Below, in pieces: positions 46,804 to 56,034 of a stretch of 64,000 nt of DNA. Location: assembly GCF_029433105.1 (NCBI RefSeq), contig NZ_JARNTW010000001.1, positions 1 through 64,000 of the forward strand, given 5' to 3'. How positions within the stretch are numbered: position 1 is the stretch's first letter; each line of letters starts with the position of its first letter. The translations under genes and the position numbers were made by a program. This stretch comes from Runella sp. MFBS21. GTDB taxonomy: Bacteria > Bacteroidota > Bacteroidia > Cytophagales > Spirosomataceae. The notes below the pieces were generated by a model. It did no database searches, was not told the origin of the DNA, and saw only the letters and a program-made list of their open reading frames with translations.

Positions 46804-49422
46804 TTATTCTGATTTTAAGCTCTTTACGGGGTTCATCAAAGCTGCTTTGATGGTCTGAAAACTCACGGTAAGTAATGTGGTCACCAAGGCACCTGCTCCC
46901 GCCGCCACAAAAATCCACCAGTTTATTTCTGTACGATAACTATATTTTTGCAACCAGTTATTCATAAAATAGTAGGCAATGGGTGCCGCGATTAGGCAAG
47001 AAACAATGACCAATACCGCAAAATCTTTTAAGATTAAAGTCCAGATATTGGTTACTGTAGCGCCTAATACTTTACGGATTCCAATTTCTTTGGTGCGTTG
47101 CTCCGTAACAAACATTACCAAACCGAGTAGCCCCAAACAGGAAATGGCGATAGCAAGGATGGCAAAAATTATAGATAGACTTTTTACCAAAGATTCCGTT
47201 TTGTACAAATTTTCAAACTCCGCTTCCACAAACTTATAGGTAAATGGAAAGTCGGGATTTAGTTTTTTGTGAATAGTTTCGATTCCATTCAATGCCTCCT
47301 GGGTACGTTCTCCCTCTATTCGTATCAAGCAATATCCGTGAGATAATTTATTTGAATGTCGAATTATCATAGGCTCAATAGGCATAAGCATCGAATTGAA
47401 ATGAAAATCTTTAACTACACCTATTATTTGCCCTGTCTTACCCCAAAACGTCAAAGGCATACCAATGGGCGACTTGTAGCCAATAATTTTCAGAGCAGCC
47501 TCATTGATTATGTAACTTGTAGAATCTGCAAATTCTCTCGAAAAATCACGACCTTGAAGCAGGGTGGCTTTCATCGTATTTACAAAATTGTATTCTACCG
47601 CTATTGGATTAAAGTTGGGACTTGAATTCGGATTTTTTCCCTGCCATTCTACACTTCCGGTGGTGTTGTCGTTACTTATAAATTGGTTTGAAATCTTACT
47701 CAAACTCTCTACTCCATCAATCTTCTTTAATTCATTTTCAAAAACTTCAAACTGTTTGCTGAGCGTGCCCGTAACAGGTAAATAAATCAGGTTTTGTTTT
47801 TCATACCCAATGTTTTTTGAATGGATAAAATTGATTTGTTTTGAAATAATCAAAGTGCCTATAATAAACACCGTAGATAAAGTAAATTGAAAAATGACAA
47901 GTCCTTTTCTAAGGGAAATGGAGTTTTGGTTCACTTTTAGATTATTTTTCAAAACAGCTATAGGACGAAAAGCGGTCAAAAAAAGTGATGGGTATAAGCC
48001 TGATAGTAAGCCAACTAAGAGTAATAATCCAAAAATAAATAACCAAAATGATGGCTCGTGGTAAGGCAAAGCAATTTGCTTATTAGTAAAACTATTAAAA
48101 CTGGGGAGAATAAAGCCCGCGGCAGTCAAAGCAAAAAATAGGGCAATAACAGAAAACATAAAAGCCTCACCCATAAACTGACCAACCAAAGATGACTTTT
48201 CAGCTCCGATTGCCTTTCTTACGCCAATTTCTTTGGCTCTTTTGAGGGATTGAGCAATGCTCAAATTCATGAAATTGATACAGGCAATGAGCAAAATAAT
48301 AATAGCCACTACCGTAAATAGCTTTACATAGTCAATTCTCCCGCCCGCAGTCTCTCCATTTTCAAATCTTGAATTGAGGTATGTTTCTTTGAATGGCTGA
48401 ATGCCAAGCTCTAAGTGATTGTTTTCTGTTTTATAACCTTTTGAAAACTTGCCAATGAAATGTTTGAGTTTGGCATTTACCTTGGCTTCATCCGCATTTT
48501 TCTTTAATAACACAAAAGCTCCGGGGCCTGAATTATCCCAATCGTAAACCCAAGGCTCACGTTCTTTGAATAATTCCCAGCTTATCAAATAATCCAGCTT
48601 CAAAGATGAGCTTTCGGGCATGTTTGCATACACGGCTTTGATAGTAAGGTCTTTGTAATTATCAAATTTGATAGATTGATTGATGGCTTTTTCGGCACTC
48701 CCAAATAAGGCAATCGCCATTTTTTCAGAAATTGAAATAGATTCGCGAGTTTTAAGTGATTCGTTTACAGTGCCTTGTAAGAAAGGATAAGAGAATATTT
48801 TAAAAAAATCTTCACCACTATATCCACCGATAAATTTTAGTTTTTTGTCTTTTACTGCAAAAGTCCGTGCCTCATCTCCGCTCCAATTGCAGGATAGTTC
48901 TACCTCTGGAATGGTTCTTTTTAGCTCCTCGCCCAGTAGCCCTGGCGTATCGTAATAGCCGGTTGCTTTTCCATCAATAAATTCTTTACTTGTTACGGTA
49001 TAAATTCTATCCCCTCTTTCATGAAATGTGTCAATTTGCAGTTCATCTTTTACCCATAAATAAATCAGCAAACTACAAGTTAGTCCTATCGACAAACCTG
49101 TAATGTTTATAACGCTAAATGCCTTATTTTTGAGGATATTTCTCCAAGCGATTATGAAATAGTTGCGTATCATAGCAGGGCTGTATGTGTAAGAGGTTGA
49201 ATACTTAGAATGGGCACTAAAACGACGTCGCAGAAAATAAGGGCGACAAAAACGAAGCACTTCAAAGAAATACATCCAACGGGCTCGCTGCGCTCCAAGC
49301 TCTTCGGCCTGAAACGCAAACTGCTCGTGCAAATCCCCCAGCAGCTCTTCGTAAAGCTCCGAAGGGAGAAGCCAACCCAAAAATCGGTCGGCCCAACGTG
49401 GTGGACTGGGTTGTTTTTCCAT
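46804..49422 (-). CDS. FtsX/MacB-type permease with prefix domain (PadR3 unit, gene 1)
   Basis: 872 residues from ATG 49422; an in-frame GTG directly before it touches the PadR3 stop. The prefix is PPRWADRFLGWLLPSELYEELLGDLHEQF. The body is the odd one of the unit: TM1 follows LKNKAFSVINITGLSIGL, and FtsX signatures are KRAKEIGVRKAIGAEKSS (within IAQSLKRAKE) and EQRTKEIGIRKVLGATVTN. The C-terminus is NPVKSLKSE. It resembles gene 3 of the PadR1 unit in its DELQIDTFHERGDRIY region. Directly downstream of PadR3, so probably translated by coupling. Confidence 0.9.
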   Translation of the reverse strand: MEKQPSPPRWADRFLGWLLPSELYEELLGDLHEQFAFQAEELGAQRARWMYFFEVLRFCRPYFLRRRFSAHSKYSTSYTYSPAMIRNYFIIAWRNILKNKAFSVINITGLSIGLTCSLLIYLWVKDELQIDTFHERGDRIYTVTSKEFIDGKATGYYDTPGLLGEELKRTIPEVELSCNWSGDEARTFAVKDKKLKFIGGYSGEDFFKIFSYPFLQGTVNESLKTRESISISEKMAIALFGSAEKAINQSIKFDNYKDLTIKAVYANMPESSSLKLDYLISWELFKEREPWVYDWDNSGPGAFVLLKKNADEAKVNAKLKHFIGKFSKGYKTENNHLELGIQPFKETYLNSRFENGETAGGRIDYVKLFTVVAIIILLIACINFMNLSIAQSLKRAKEIGVRKAIGAEKSSLVGQFMGEAFMFSVIALFFALTAAGFILPSFNSFTNKQIALPYHEPSFWLFIFGLLLLVGLLSGLYPSLFLTAFRPIAVLKNNLKVNQNSISLRKGLVIFQFTLSTVFIIGTLIISKQINFIHSKNIGYEKQNLIYLPVTGTLSKQFEVFENELKKIDGVESLSKISNQFISNDNTTGSVEWQGKNPNSSPNFNPIAVEYNFVNTMKATLLQGRDFSREFADSTSYIINEAALKIIGYKSPIGMPLTFWGKTGQIIGVVKDFHFNSMLMPIEPMIIRHSNKLSHGYCLIRIEGERTQEALNGIETIHKKLNPDFPFTYKFVEAEFENLYKTESLVKSLSIIFAILAIAISCLGLLGLVMFVTEQRTKEIGIRKVLGATVTNIWTLILKDFAVLVIVSCLIAAPIAYYFMNNWLQKYSYRTEINWWIFVAAGAGALVTTLLTVSFQTIKAALMNPVKSLKSE

Positions 49423-49425
49423 CAC

Positions 49426-49755
49426 TCAAGAAAAAGAAGGATTTGGAATAGCATCCCACAGCTCATTACGCACTTGTCGCATTTCGGCCAAGGTACGTTT
49501 ACCCAATGCCGTGATTCGGAAAAAGCGCTTTCGACGCCCACCACGCTCGGACGTAGCGCCCCCGAGCTCAGATACGACAAAGCCTTTTTCTTCCAAGCGA
49601 TACAATGCAATGTGTACCCCGCTCAGACTGATGAGGCGGTTGTTCATCCGCTGTTTTAATTCCGCCGCAATCGTGACGCCGTAAGCTGTCCCTTCCAGCA
49701 CAGCGACCGTGAGTAAAACCAATTCTTCAAATTCACCTAAGTAAGAGCGCCCCAT
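49426..49755 (-). CDS. PadR-family transcriptional regulator (PadR3)
   Basis: 109 residues from MGRSYLGEFEELVLL. The open frame extends 18 codons further upstream, but the family start is here. It has YGVTIAAELKQR, recognition region SLSGVHIALYRLEEKGFV, wing GGATSERGGRRKRFF and a final helix. It heads the four-permease unit and abuts the first permease (TGA then GTG/ATG). A promoter-like element lies at 49793-49813, but its operator is displaced to ~265 bp upstream by a MITE-like insertion. Confidence 0.9.
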   Translation of the reverse strand: MGRSYLGEFEELVLLTVAVLEGTAYGVTIAAELKQRMNNRLISLSGVHIALYRLEEKGFVVSELGGATSERGGRRKRFFRITALGKRTLAEMRQVRNELWDAIPNPSFS

Positions 49756-49821
49756 GGGTATGTTAGCGTGTTTTAATATTTCATTATTATTTGCTAAACA
49801 AATAACCATGCCATGAAAAAA

Positions 49822-50003
49822 ACAGCTGTTTCAAAAGCTTAGTATAACCAAATTATCTTCGGCATCTGTTCAACCTCGCCCCCTAAATCCCCCTCTCCTT
49901 TCTGGAGATGGGGACTTTTAAAGCCCTTCTCCTAGCAGGAGAAGGGTTGGGATGAGGTTGAATCCAAAGAATATTTTGTAACCTGTTACTTTTGAGACAG
50001 CCT
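49822..50003. mobile_element. MITE-like element inserted in the PadR3 regulatory region
   Basis: About 182 bp with imperfect terminal inverted repeats of roughly 35 bp: the left end CAGCTGTTTCAAAAGCTTAG to CCAAATTATCTT, the right end (complement) GGCTGTCTCAAAAGTAAC to AAAATATTCTT. The outer motif resembles the ends of several insertion-sequence families. The core carries CCCTTCTCCTAGCAGGAGAAGGG, a hairpin, followed by TTGGGATGAGGTT, also found in the second copy at 59245. No ORF inside. It separates the PadR3 promoter-like element from its tandem operator. The full gap 49756-50158 holds promoter, this element, operator and the terminator of the next unit. Confidence 0.6.
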
Positions 50004-50018
50004 CTTTTGAAAAACCTG

Positions 50019-50055
50019 TGTCCGAAATCGTACAGGGTTTGTCCGCTGGTGACCA
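50019..50055. promoter_or_regulatory. tandem operator 3 (upstream of PadR3 unit)
   Basis: TGTCCGAAATCGTACA (50019-50034) and TGTCCGCTGGTGACCA (50040-50055), centres 21 bp apart. The first half is identical to operators 4 and 6. It is ~264 bp from the PadR3 start; subtracting the 182-bp MITE-like element gives ~80 bp, near the spacing at units 1, 2 and 4. Confidence 0.6.
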
Positions 50056-50120
50056 AAGACTTTCCAAGTTTGGATGTTATCGTTTCTGAACCTTGGAAAG
50101 TCTATCCGTCGATGAAAAAA

Positions 50121-50151
50121 GACATTCCAAGTTTTTGAAACTTGGAATGTC
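50121..50151 (-). terminator. terminator of the PadR4 unit
   Basis: Fourteen-bp perfect stem (GACATTCCAAGTTT/AAACTTGGAATGTC) with a 3-nt loop, followed on the minus strand by TTTTTT. It lies 8 bp beyond the permease stop at 50159. A second, looser repeat with AGACTTTCCAAG/CTTGGAAAGTCT lies just beyond. Confidence 0.85.
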
Positions 50152-50158
50152 TGCGCCA

Positions 50159-52828
50159 TTACTCCGCCTTCAAACTCTTCACGGGGTTTACCAAAGCCGC
50201 TTTGATGGCCAAATAACTGACGGTCAAGACCGCTACGATCGTAGCCAACACGCCCGCCAGCGCAAAAGCCCACCACGGCAAGTCGATTCGGTAGGCAAAA
50301 TCGCGTAGCCATTGGCTCATGGTATAACCCGCAATCGGCGAGGCAATGAGGGTGGCAATGAGAATTAATTTGAGGTAATCGGTCAATAACAAGGTCACAA
50401 TTCCCGTCACGGAAGAACCCAGTACTTTGCGCACCCCAATTTCTTTGGTGCGTTGATGGGTGGTAAAGGCAGCCAATCCGAATAACCCCAAACAGGCAAT
50501 CAGCACGGCTAAGCCTGCAAAAACGGCAAATAACTGGCTGATATGCTGCTCCGATTGGTACATCTTGCTAAAACGTTCGTTTAAGAACGAATACGCAAAC
50601 GGATTATCGGTAGTAGCTTTCCATTGTTGTTCTATCTTTTGGAGAAGCGTCGGAATATCGTTGGTCTGAATGCGTAACGCAAGCTGATTGTTGTCTTTAC
50701 CGTAGAAAATAACCAAAGGAGCGATGTGCTGGTGCATGGATTCAAAATGAAAATCTTTGACCACGCCTACCACCGTATAGGTACGTTTACTGCCCGCTGA
50801 GCCGTCGCCTACGGTAGAAATTTGCTGACCAATCGGATTTTTAAAGCCATAAGTCCGAACGGCGGCTTCGTTGAGCAAAACCGAAGTGTTTTCGGTGGAA
50901 AAAGCTTTGGAAAAATTACGCCCTTGCGCCAAGCCAATCCCCAAGGTCGGCAAGTAATCTTCGTCGATGTAGTACCCTTTGGTACGATGCGTGGCGGTAC
51001 GTGCTCCGTCCTGAATCTGAACTCCGTCAACATTTTGACTGGTGTGTCCCGCTGGCAAAAAACCAGCAGATGCCACTTTCACAACCGATGATAATTTCGC
51101 CAGTTCAGCTTTAAATGCATCAGCTTTGGCTCCTAACACGTGCGTATCGTGCAGCACCAGCACTTGTTCTCGGTCAAATCCCACTTTTTTGTTTTGCATA
51201 AATTGGATTTGACGATTGGCCACGATGGTCGCAACAATCATCCCAATAGAAACCACAAACTGCGTGGTTACTAAGGCATTGCGCAACCAACCACCCCGCC
51301 CGCCAATTTGCAACTTACCTTTTAACACCGTAATGGGCTTAAAAGAGGCTAATACAAACGCGGGATAACTTCCTGCCAACAAACCAATCACCAAGGAACA
51401 CACCACCGCTCCCATGAGAAGCCGTCCATTGACGAGGTCATTGACGGTAAACTGTTTGCCCGATAACACATTGAAACTAGGTAAAAGCAAAAAGACCAAA
51501 ACCAGTGCCAGTACCAATGCAAAAAAAGTAAGCAAGACCGACTCGGTCAGAAACTGAGTAACTAATTGCGTCCGCACCGAACCCAACACTTTCCGTATTC
51601 CGACTTCTTTGGAGCGGCTGGCCGAACCTGCCGTTGATAAATTGGTAAAATTGATACAAGCCAATAACAGAATAAAAAACGCAATGACCGAAAAGATATA
51701 GACGTACTTAGCATCGCTGTTGGCTTCTAATTCATCGTCCAAATCAGAACGCAAATGAATATCCGTAATCGGTTGAAATTGAAAACCAAAACGATTGCCT
51801 TTTTTCTGAAATTCGGTAAAGTCCATGCCAAAAAACTCTTTGATTTCGGGCGCAATGTACTTACTGACAAACCCCCGACTGATGGTTTCTACCTGCGCCA
51901 GAGAATGTCCTTCCCGAAGTCGTACGTACGTATAAGCTCCACTCGCCAGCCACTTATCCCCCGTTTTGACCGATTCAAACGACCCAAACATATCGTAGTG
52001 AAAATGGGTGTTGGAGGGAACATCTTCACAAACCCCCGTTACCCGAAAAAGCCCTAAATTGCCCAAAGTAAGGGATTGTCCGATGGGGTCGGCCTTGCCA
52101 AAATACTTTTGGGCAGTTGTTTTCGTAAGTACCACCGTATTGGGTTCAGCGAGTGCATTTTTGGGGCTTCCTTTCATCATCGGAAGCGAAAAAACGGAGA
52201 AGAAGTTAGAATCCACAAAGGCAACTTTTTCCTCTTTTATGATGTCCTGACCATGTTTGACCAAAAAAGCCCCTTCTTTCCGCAGTCGAGTAACAGCCTC
52301 TACCCCTGACGATTCGCGCAGCAGGGCTTGTCCCGAAGGCCCCGTTGAATAGGCTAAATTGATGTCTTTTTCATCCATACGCGCGTGCATCGTCATTCGA
52401 TAGATGCGGTCTGCGTGTGCATGGTAGCTATCGTAGCTCAATTCGTGCAACACGTACAGTACAATCAGCAGGCAAGAAGCGAGTCCTACCGATAAACCGA
52501 CGATATTGATGGCCGTAAATGCCTTTTGCCGCCACAAGTTGCGGAAAGCGATGGTTAAATAATTGGATAACATGACTGTAGAGGGTTGATTGGAATAACT
52601 GGATTTGATGGTTTGTCGTTTGGTAAAAAAGGGAGTAAGGCAATGGAATACAGCCCACAGGTACTCGCGGCGGGCGCGAGCGATGCCTACTTTTGCTACT
52701 CGCTTATGAAAGTTTTCGTGCAGGTCACCCTGAATGTATTCCAGTAAATGAGGTGCAACAAACCATTCCAAAAGCTGATCGGCCCAGCGGGGAGGTTGGT
52801 CTGGCAAAGGGTTGGTTGACTTTTTCAT
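50159..52828 (-). CDS. FtsX/MacB-type permease with prefix domain (PadR4 unit)
   Basis: 889 residues starting MKKSTNPLPDQPPRWADQLL. The prefix is its own type (EWFVAPHLLEYIQGDLHENF). TM1 follows AFTAINIVGLSVGLASCLLI. FtsX signatures are STAGSASRSKEVGIRKVLGS and HQRTKEIGVRKVLGSSVTG, so its body groups with neither the SEKRAKEV nor the TAQAL type. It ends NPVKSLKAE. The only permease of its unit, 8 nt after the PadR4 stop, so this pair is the smallest complete regulator-permease cassette in the window. Confidence 0.9.
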   Translation of the reverse strand: MKKSTNPLPDQPPRWADQLLEWFVAPHLLEYIQGDLHENFHKRVAKVGIARARREYLWAVFHCLTPFFTKRQTIKSSYSNQPSTVMLSNYLTIAFRNLWRQKAFTAINIVGLSVGLASCLLIVLYVLHELSYDSYHAHADRIYRMTMHARMDEKDINLAYSTGPSGQALLRESSGVEAVTRLRKEGAFLVKHGQDIIKEEKVAFVDSNFFSVFSLPMMKGSPKNALAEPNTVVLTKTTAQKYFGKADPIGQSLTLGNLGLFRVTGVCEDVPSNTHFHYDMFGSFESVKTGDKWLASGAYTYVRLREGHSLAQVETISRGFVSKYIAPEIKEFFGMDFTEFQKKGNRFGFQFQPITDIHLRSDLDDELEANSDAKYVYIFSVIAFFILLLACINFTNLSTAGSASRSKEVGIRKVLGSVRTQLVTQFLTESVLLTFFALVLALVLVFLLLPSFNVLSGKQFTVNDLVNGRLLMGAVVCSLVIGLLAGSYPAFVLASFKPITVLKGKLQIGGRGGWLRNALVTTQFVVSIGMIVATIVANRQIQFMQNKKVGFDREQVLVLHDTHVLGAKADAFKAELAKLSSVVKVASAGFLPAGHTSQNVDGVQIQDGARTATHRTKGYYIDEDYLPTLGIGLAQGRNFSKAFSTENTSVLLNEAAVRTYGFKNPIGQQISTVGDGSAGSKRTYTVVGVVKDFHFESMHQHIAPLVIFYGKDNNQLALRIQTNDIPTLLQKIEQQWKATTDNPFAYSFLNERFSKMYQSEQHISQLFAVFAGLAVLIACLGLFGLAAFTTHQRTKEIGVRKVLGSSVTGIVTLLLTDYLKLILIATLIASPIAGYTMSQWLRDFAYRIDLPWWAFALAGVLATIVAVLTVSYLAIKAALVNPVKSLKAE

Positions 52829-52836
52829 ACGGGCAT

Positions 52837-53190
52837 TTAAAACGGATTGGCTGATAAACCCATGAGTTCAAGTTTAGCTTGCGGTATCGACTGCCAAAGG
52901 CGGGTGCGGGTTTGTTGGATTTCCAGCAATACTTCACCACCTGCGGCAGTCAGCGCAAATAATCGCTTGCGCCTCCCTCCTCGTTCGGCCGTTGCCCCTC
53001 CCACCGAGGACGACAAAAAGCCTTTTTCTTCCAAACGATACAGCGTAGTATGTACCGCGCTGATGGTAAAGTCGCGGCCCGTTTGCTGCTGAAGTTCCTC
53101 CATAACGGGGATTCCATATACGTCTTCATTGCAAGCGGCAACCACCAGTAGCACCAGTTCTTCGAGTTCTCCCAGTATCGTTTTTCTCAT
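52837..53190 (-). CDS. PadR-family transcriptional regulator (PadR4)
   Basis: 117 residues. LGELEELVLLVVAACNEDVYGIPV leads to the recognition region TISAVHTTLYRLEEKGFL, the wing GGATAERGGRRKRLF and a C-terminal helix slightly longer than in the other four, ending LMGLSANPF. Promoter-like TGGCA-N4-TTATTTCATC (minus strand, ~53226-53243) and tandem operator 4 (94 bp upstream) complete the arrangement. Likely represses its own two-gene unit. Confidence 0.92.
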   Translation of the reverse strand: MRKTILGELEELVLLVVAACNEDVYGIPVMEELQQQTGRDFTISAVHTTLYRLEEKGFLSSSVGGATAERGGRRKRLFALTAAGGEVLLEIQQTRTRLWQSIPQAKLELMGLSANPF

Positions 53191-53284
53191 AAAATGGTCG
53201 GTCTTTGATTAGATACAATTTTTTAGATGAAATAATCGTGCCACAACAAAAACCACCTTTGTTGAAGCTATTTTCAAAAATCAG

Positions 53285-53321
53285 TGTCCGAAATCGTACA
53301 GACATTGTCCGTTGATGGATA
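53285..53321. promoter_or_regulatory. tandem operator 4 (upstream of PadR4 unit)
   Basis: TGTCCGAAATCGTACA (53285-53300) and TGTCCGTTGATGGATA (53306-53321), centres 21 bp apart, 94 bp upstream of the PadR4 start. Confidence 0.6.
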
Positions 53322-53336
53322 GCTTGAAGGAAAAAA

Positions 53337-53367
53337 GACTTTCCAAGTTTCAAAAACTTGGAAAGTC
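53337..53367 (-). terminator. terminator of the PadR5 unit
   Basis: Fourteen-bp perfect stem (GACTTTCCAAGTTT/AAACTTGGAAAGTC), 3-nt loop and a minus-strand T6 run, 14 bp beyond the permease stop at 53381. Its sequence is nearly the same as the terminator of the PadR4 unit, so the two were probably copied along with their units. Confidence 0.85.
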
Positions 53368-53380
53368 TCCCGTATTGGTT

Positions 53381-55987
53381 TTACTCCGATTTTAAACTCT
53401 TCACCGGATTCATCAAAGCCGCTTTAATCGCTTGATAGCTAACCGTCAGCAACGCAATTCCAATCGCTCCTAAACCCGACGCCACAAATATCCACCAAGA
53501 TAGGTTAGTACGGTACTCATAATGCTGTAGCCAATCGTTGAGCAAATAGTAGGAAATTGGCGCTGCGATGAAGCACGCAATCAACACCAGTAAGGCAAAA
53601 TCTTTGGAAAGCATTTGCCAAAGCCCAGCTACACTAGCTCCCAACACTTTTCGAATACCGATTTCTTTGGTACGTTGCTCGGCAATAAACGAGGCTAACC
53701 CAAACAACCCTAGACAAGAAATCAAGATCGCTAAAAGGGCAAAGAAGGCCGCGAGTTTGCCAATTCGTTCTTCGTCGCTGAACTTCCGACCGTAGACCTC
53801 ATCCACAAAACTATACTCAAACGGCGCTTCGGGATTGTATTTTTTGAATACGGCAGCCACTTTGTCCAATGCCTTGCTTGTCCCCAATTGAGAAGAAAGT
53901 TTGAAGCTAATCGTGTTGACTGCGTTGTAATTAATGGTATAAAAAGCAGCGTTAACAGGCTCAAAAGGCGATTGTCGAATCATGTTTTTAATGACCCCGA
54001 TTACTTTATATTCCTTACCACTTCGGACGATTTCGCCGATGGGATTTTTGAAGCCCATTAGCTTCAATGCCGCTTCGTTGATAATCATAGCCGAAGAATC
54101 GGTAGAGAACTTTCTTGAAAAATCACGACCCTCTATCACTTTCCAGCCTACCGTTTTGCCAAAATCGTGGGTAACTTGATTCGCCATGAACAACGGTTGG
54201 GTATTCGGCGTTTTTCCTTTCCAAGAAATATTGGTGGTTCCGCCATACTGACCTGTAATAGAACCACCCGACTCCGCAAATTCGACTACTGCACCCGTAT
54301 TAAGCAAATCATTCCGCAAGGCGTCATAATGAGCGTAGAGTTCGGGCGTATTCATGTTGATTTCTACCAAACTACTACGCTCATAGCCTGAAGGGCGGTC
54401 TTTGGCGTGTTGAATCTGCCGAAAAACGGTGATGATGCCAATGATTAAAGTAACTGAAACCGTAAACTGAAAAACGACCAACACTTTGCGAGGAACGGAG
54501 GCAAATCTCGATGCTTTGAAAGTGCCTTTCAATACCTTAATCGGCTGAAAGGAAGATAGATAGAGTGCTGGATAACTGCCTGCAATCAGCCCCGTAAGCA
54601 AACTAAAGCCTAACCCCAGTAGCCAAAACCAAGGGTTGGCCCATAAAATGGAAACTCGTTTATCTGCGATTTCATTGAAATAGGGAAGAGCGAGTTGGGT
54701 GAAAATCAATGCGACTACAAATGCAATGAGGGTAATGACAAACGACTCACTCAAAAATTGAAAAATTAATTGGCCACGTACCGAACCAACCGACTTGCGG
54801 ATGCCCACCTCTTTGGCTCGTTTTTCGGAACGGGCGGTGCTTAGGTTCATAAAATTGATGCAGGCCAATAGCAAAACAAACACCCCAATGGCACCAAAAA
54901 GCCAAACAAAGTAAACAATGCCACCCGCGTTTTTCCCGTCTTTAAAGTCGGTGTACAAATGCCACTGTTTCATCGGATGTAAGAAAAAGGCAGGCTTATA
55001 GCCAGGCGGGTCTTTGCGCTTCATGCGAATATCCTTGATTTTGGCCGACACCGCCTCCGCACTTGCTCCTTCTTTCAATTGTGCAAATACCTGAAATGAA
55101 TTCTCATCCCATTCGTCCAACGCTCTTTTGACATAAGCATCGTTGGCCACAAACAATTCCCAAGGTGCTAGAAAAAGTACATCTCGAAAATCGCTGTTAT
55201 ACGGCAAATCTTCATACACACCCGTCACCTTTACATCGGTTTTGTTGCCCATCCTAATGGTTTTATTGAGTGGATTTTCGGTACCAAAAAATGCTTTGGC
55301 CACCGATTCGGAGAGAAGAATACTGTTAATGTCTTTCAATCCATCAGCGCTACCCGCCAACATCTTGAAAGACATCATATCCACAAAGTCGGGCTGGACA
55401 TAATTGCCACTTTTGGTCAATTTCTTGTCACCTACCGCCAAAATCACGTCGCGGGTATAAGTGGAGAGGCTGGTCGCCTGAAAATCAGGGTACTTACTGC
55501 GCAGTTCATCCGCCATTGGAATAGGGACAGAATTGTACGAAGAAATCGTCCCGTCAAAATTCACAAATTGCCATACTTGGGCGATACGGTCGTAGTTTTT
55601 GTGGCTTTTATTGAACGACAGTTCGTCCCAAACCCACAAGCCAATCAGCATCGCTACGGCCATGCCAGTTGCTAAACCGAAGATGTTGATAAACGAGTAA
55701 CCTTTGTATTTCAACAGGTTACGAAAAGCGATTTTGAAATAATTACGTATCATGGTTGGGCTGTATAAGTAAGTGGTTGGATATTGAGTAGACTTACGTT
55801 TAATGTTCGAAAGGTGTATATAAGTTAGGGCATCACGCCAATAGCGCTGCCGAGCCTTACCTTCTCCGAGTCGCTTAATGCGCAAAGCGTAGCGTTCGTG
55901 CAAATCGCCTAGAATCTCCTCGCGCAGGTGTGGAGCAAGGAGACAATTTAGCCATTTGTCAATCCAAACAGGTGGTTTGTGTTTCAT
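53381..55987 (-). CDS. FtsX/MacB-type permease with prefix domain (PadR5 unit, gene 2)
   Basis: 868 residues starting MKHKPPVWIDKWLNCLLAPH. The PadR5-type prefix has LREEILGDLHERYALRIKRL and GKARQRYWRDALTYI. TM1 carries GLATGMAVAMLIGLWVWDE. FtsX signatures are KRAKEVGIRKSVGSVRGQ and EQRTKEIGIRKVLGASVAG. Body close to the SEKRAKEV group of units 1-3. Ends NPVKSLKSE. A 47-bp gap with a palindromic repeat separates it from the gene upstream. Confidence 0.9.
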   Translation of the reverse strand: MKHKPPVWIDKWLNCLLAPHLREEILGDLHERYALRIKRLGEGKARQRYWRDALTYIHLSNIKRKSTQYPTTYLYSPTMIRNYFKIAFRNLLKYKGYSFINIFGLATGMAVAMLIGLWVWDELSFNKSHKNYDRIAQVWQFVNFDGTISSYNSVPIPMADELRSKYPDFQATSLSTYTRDVILAVGDKKLTKSGNYVQPDFVDMMSFKMLAGSADGLKDINSILLSESVAKAFFGTENPLNKTIRMGNKTDVKVTGVYEDLPYNSDFRDVLFLAPWELFVANDAYVKRALDEWDENSFQVFAQLKEGASAEAVSAKIKDIRMKRKDPPGYKPAFFLHPMKQWHLYTDFKDGKNAGGIVYFVWLFGAIGVFVLLLACINFMNLSTARSEKRAKEVGIRKSVGSVRGQLIFQFLSESFVITLIAFVVALIFTQLALPYFNEIADKRVSILWANPWFWLLGLGFSLLTGLIAGSYPALYLSSFQPIKVLKGTFKASRFASVPRKVLVVFQFTVSVTLIIGIITVFRQIQHAKDRPSGYERSSLVEINMNTPELYAHYDALRNDLLNTGAVVEFAESGGSITGQYGGTTNISWKGKTPNTQPLFMANQVTHDFGKTVGWKVIEGRDFSRKFSTDSSAMIINEAALKLMGFKNPIGEIVRSGKEYKVIGVIKNMIRQSPFEPVNAAFYTINYNAVNTISFKLSSQLGTSKALDKVAAVFKKYNPEAPFEYSFVDEVYGRKFSDEERIGKLAAFFALLAILISCLGLFGLASFIAEQRTKEIGIRKVLGASVAGLWQMLSKDFALLVLIACFIAAPISYYLLNDWLQHYEYRTNLSWWIFVASGLGAIGIALLTVSYQAIKAALMNPVKSLKSE

Positions 55988-56000
55988 ATGGTTTGGGTTG

Positions 56001-56028
56001 GTAGAGACGTTGCATGCAACGTCTCTAC
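56001..56028. repeat. 28-bp palindromic dispersed repeat (copy 5)
   Basis: Perfect copy of the GTAGAGACGTTGCA palindrome between the two permeases of the PadR5 unit, therefore transcribed. It is placed 13 bp upstream of the second gene's start, where an RNA hairpin could reduce its translation. Confidence 0.85.
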
Positions 56029-56034
56029 GCCGAT

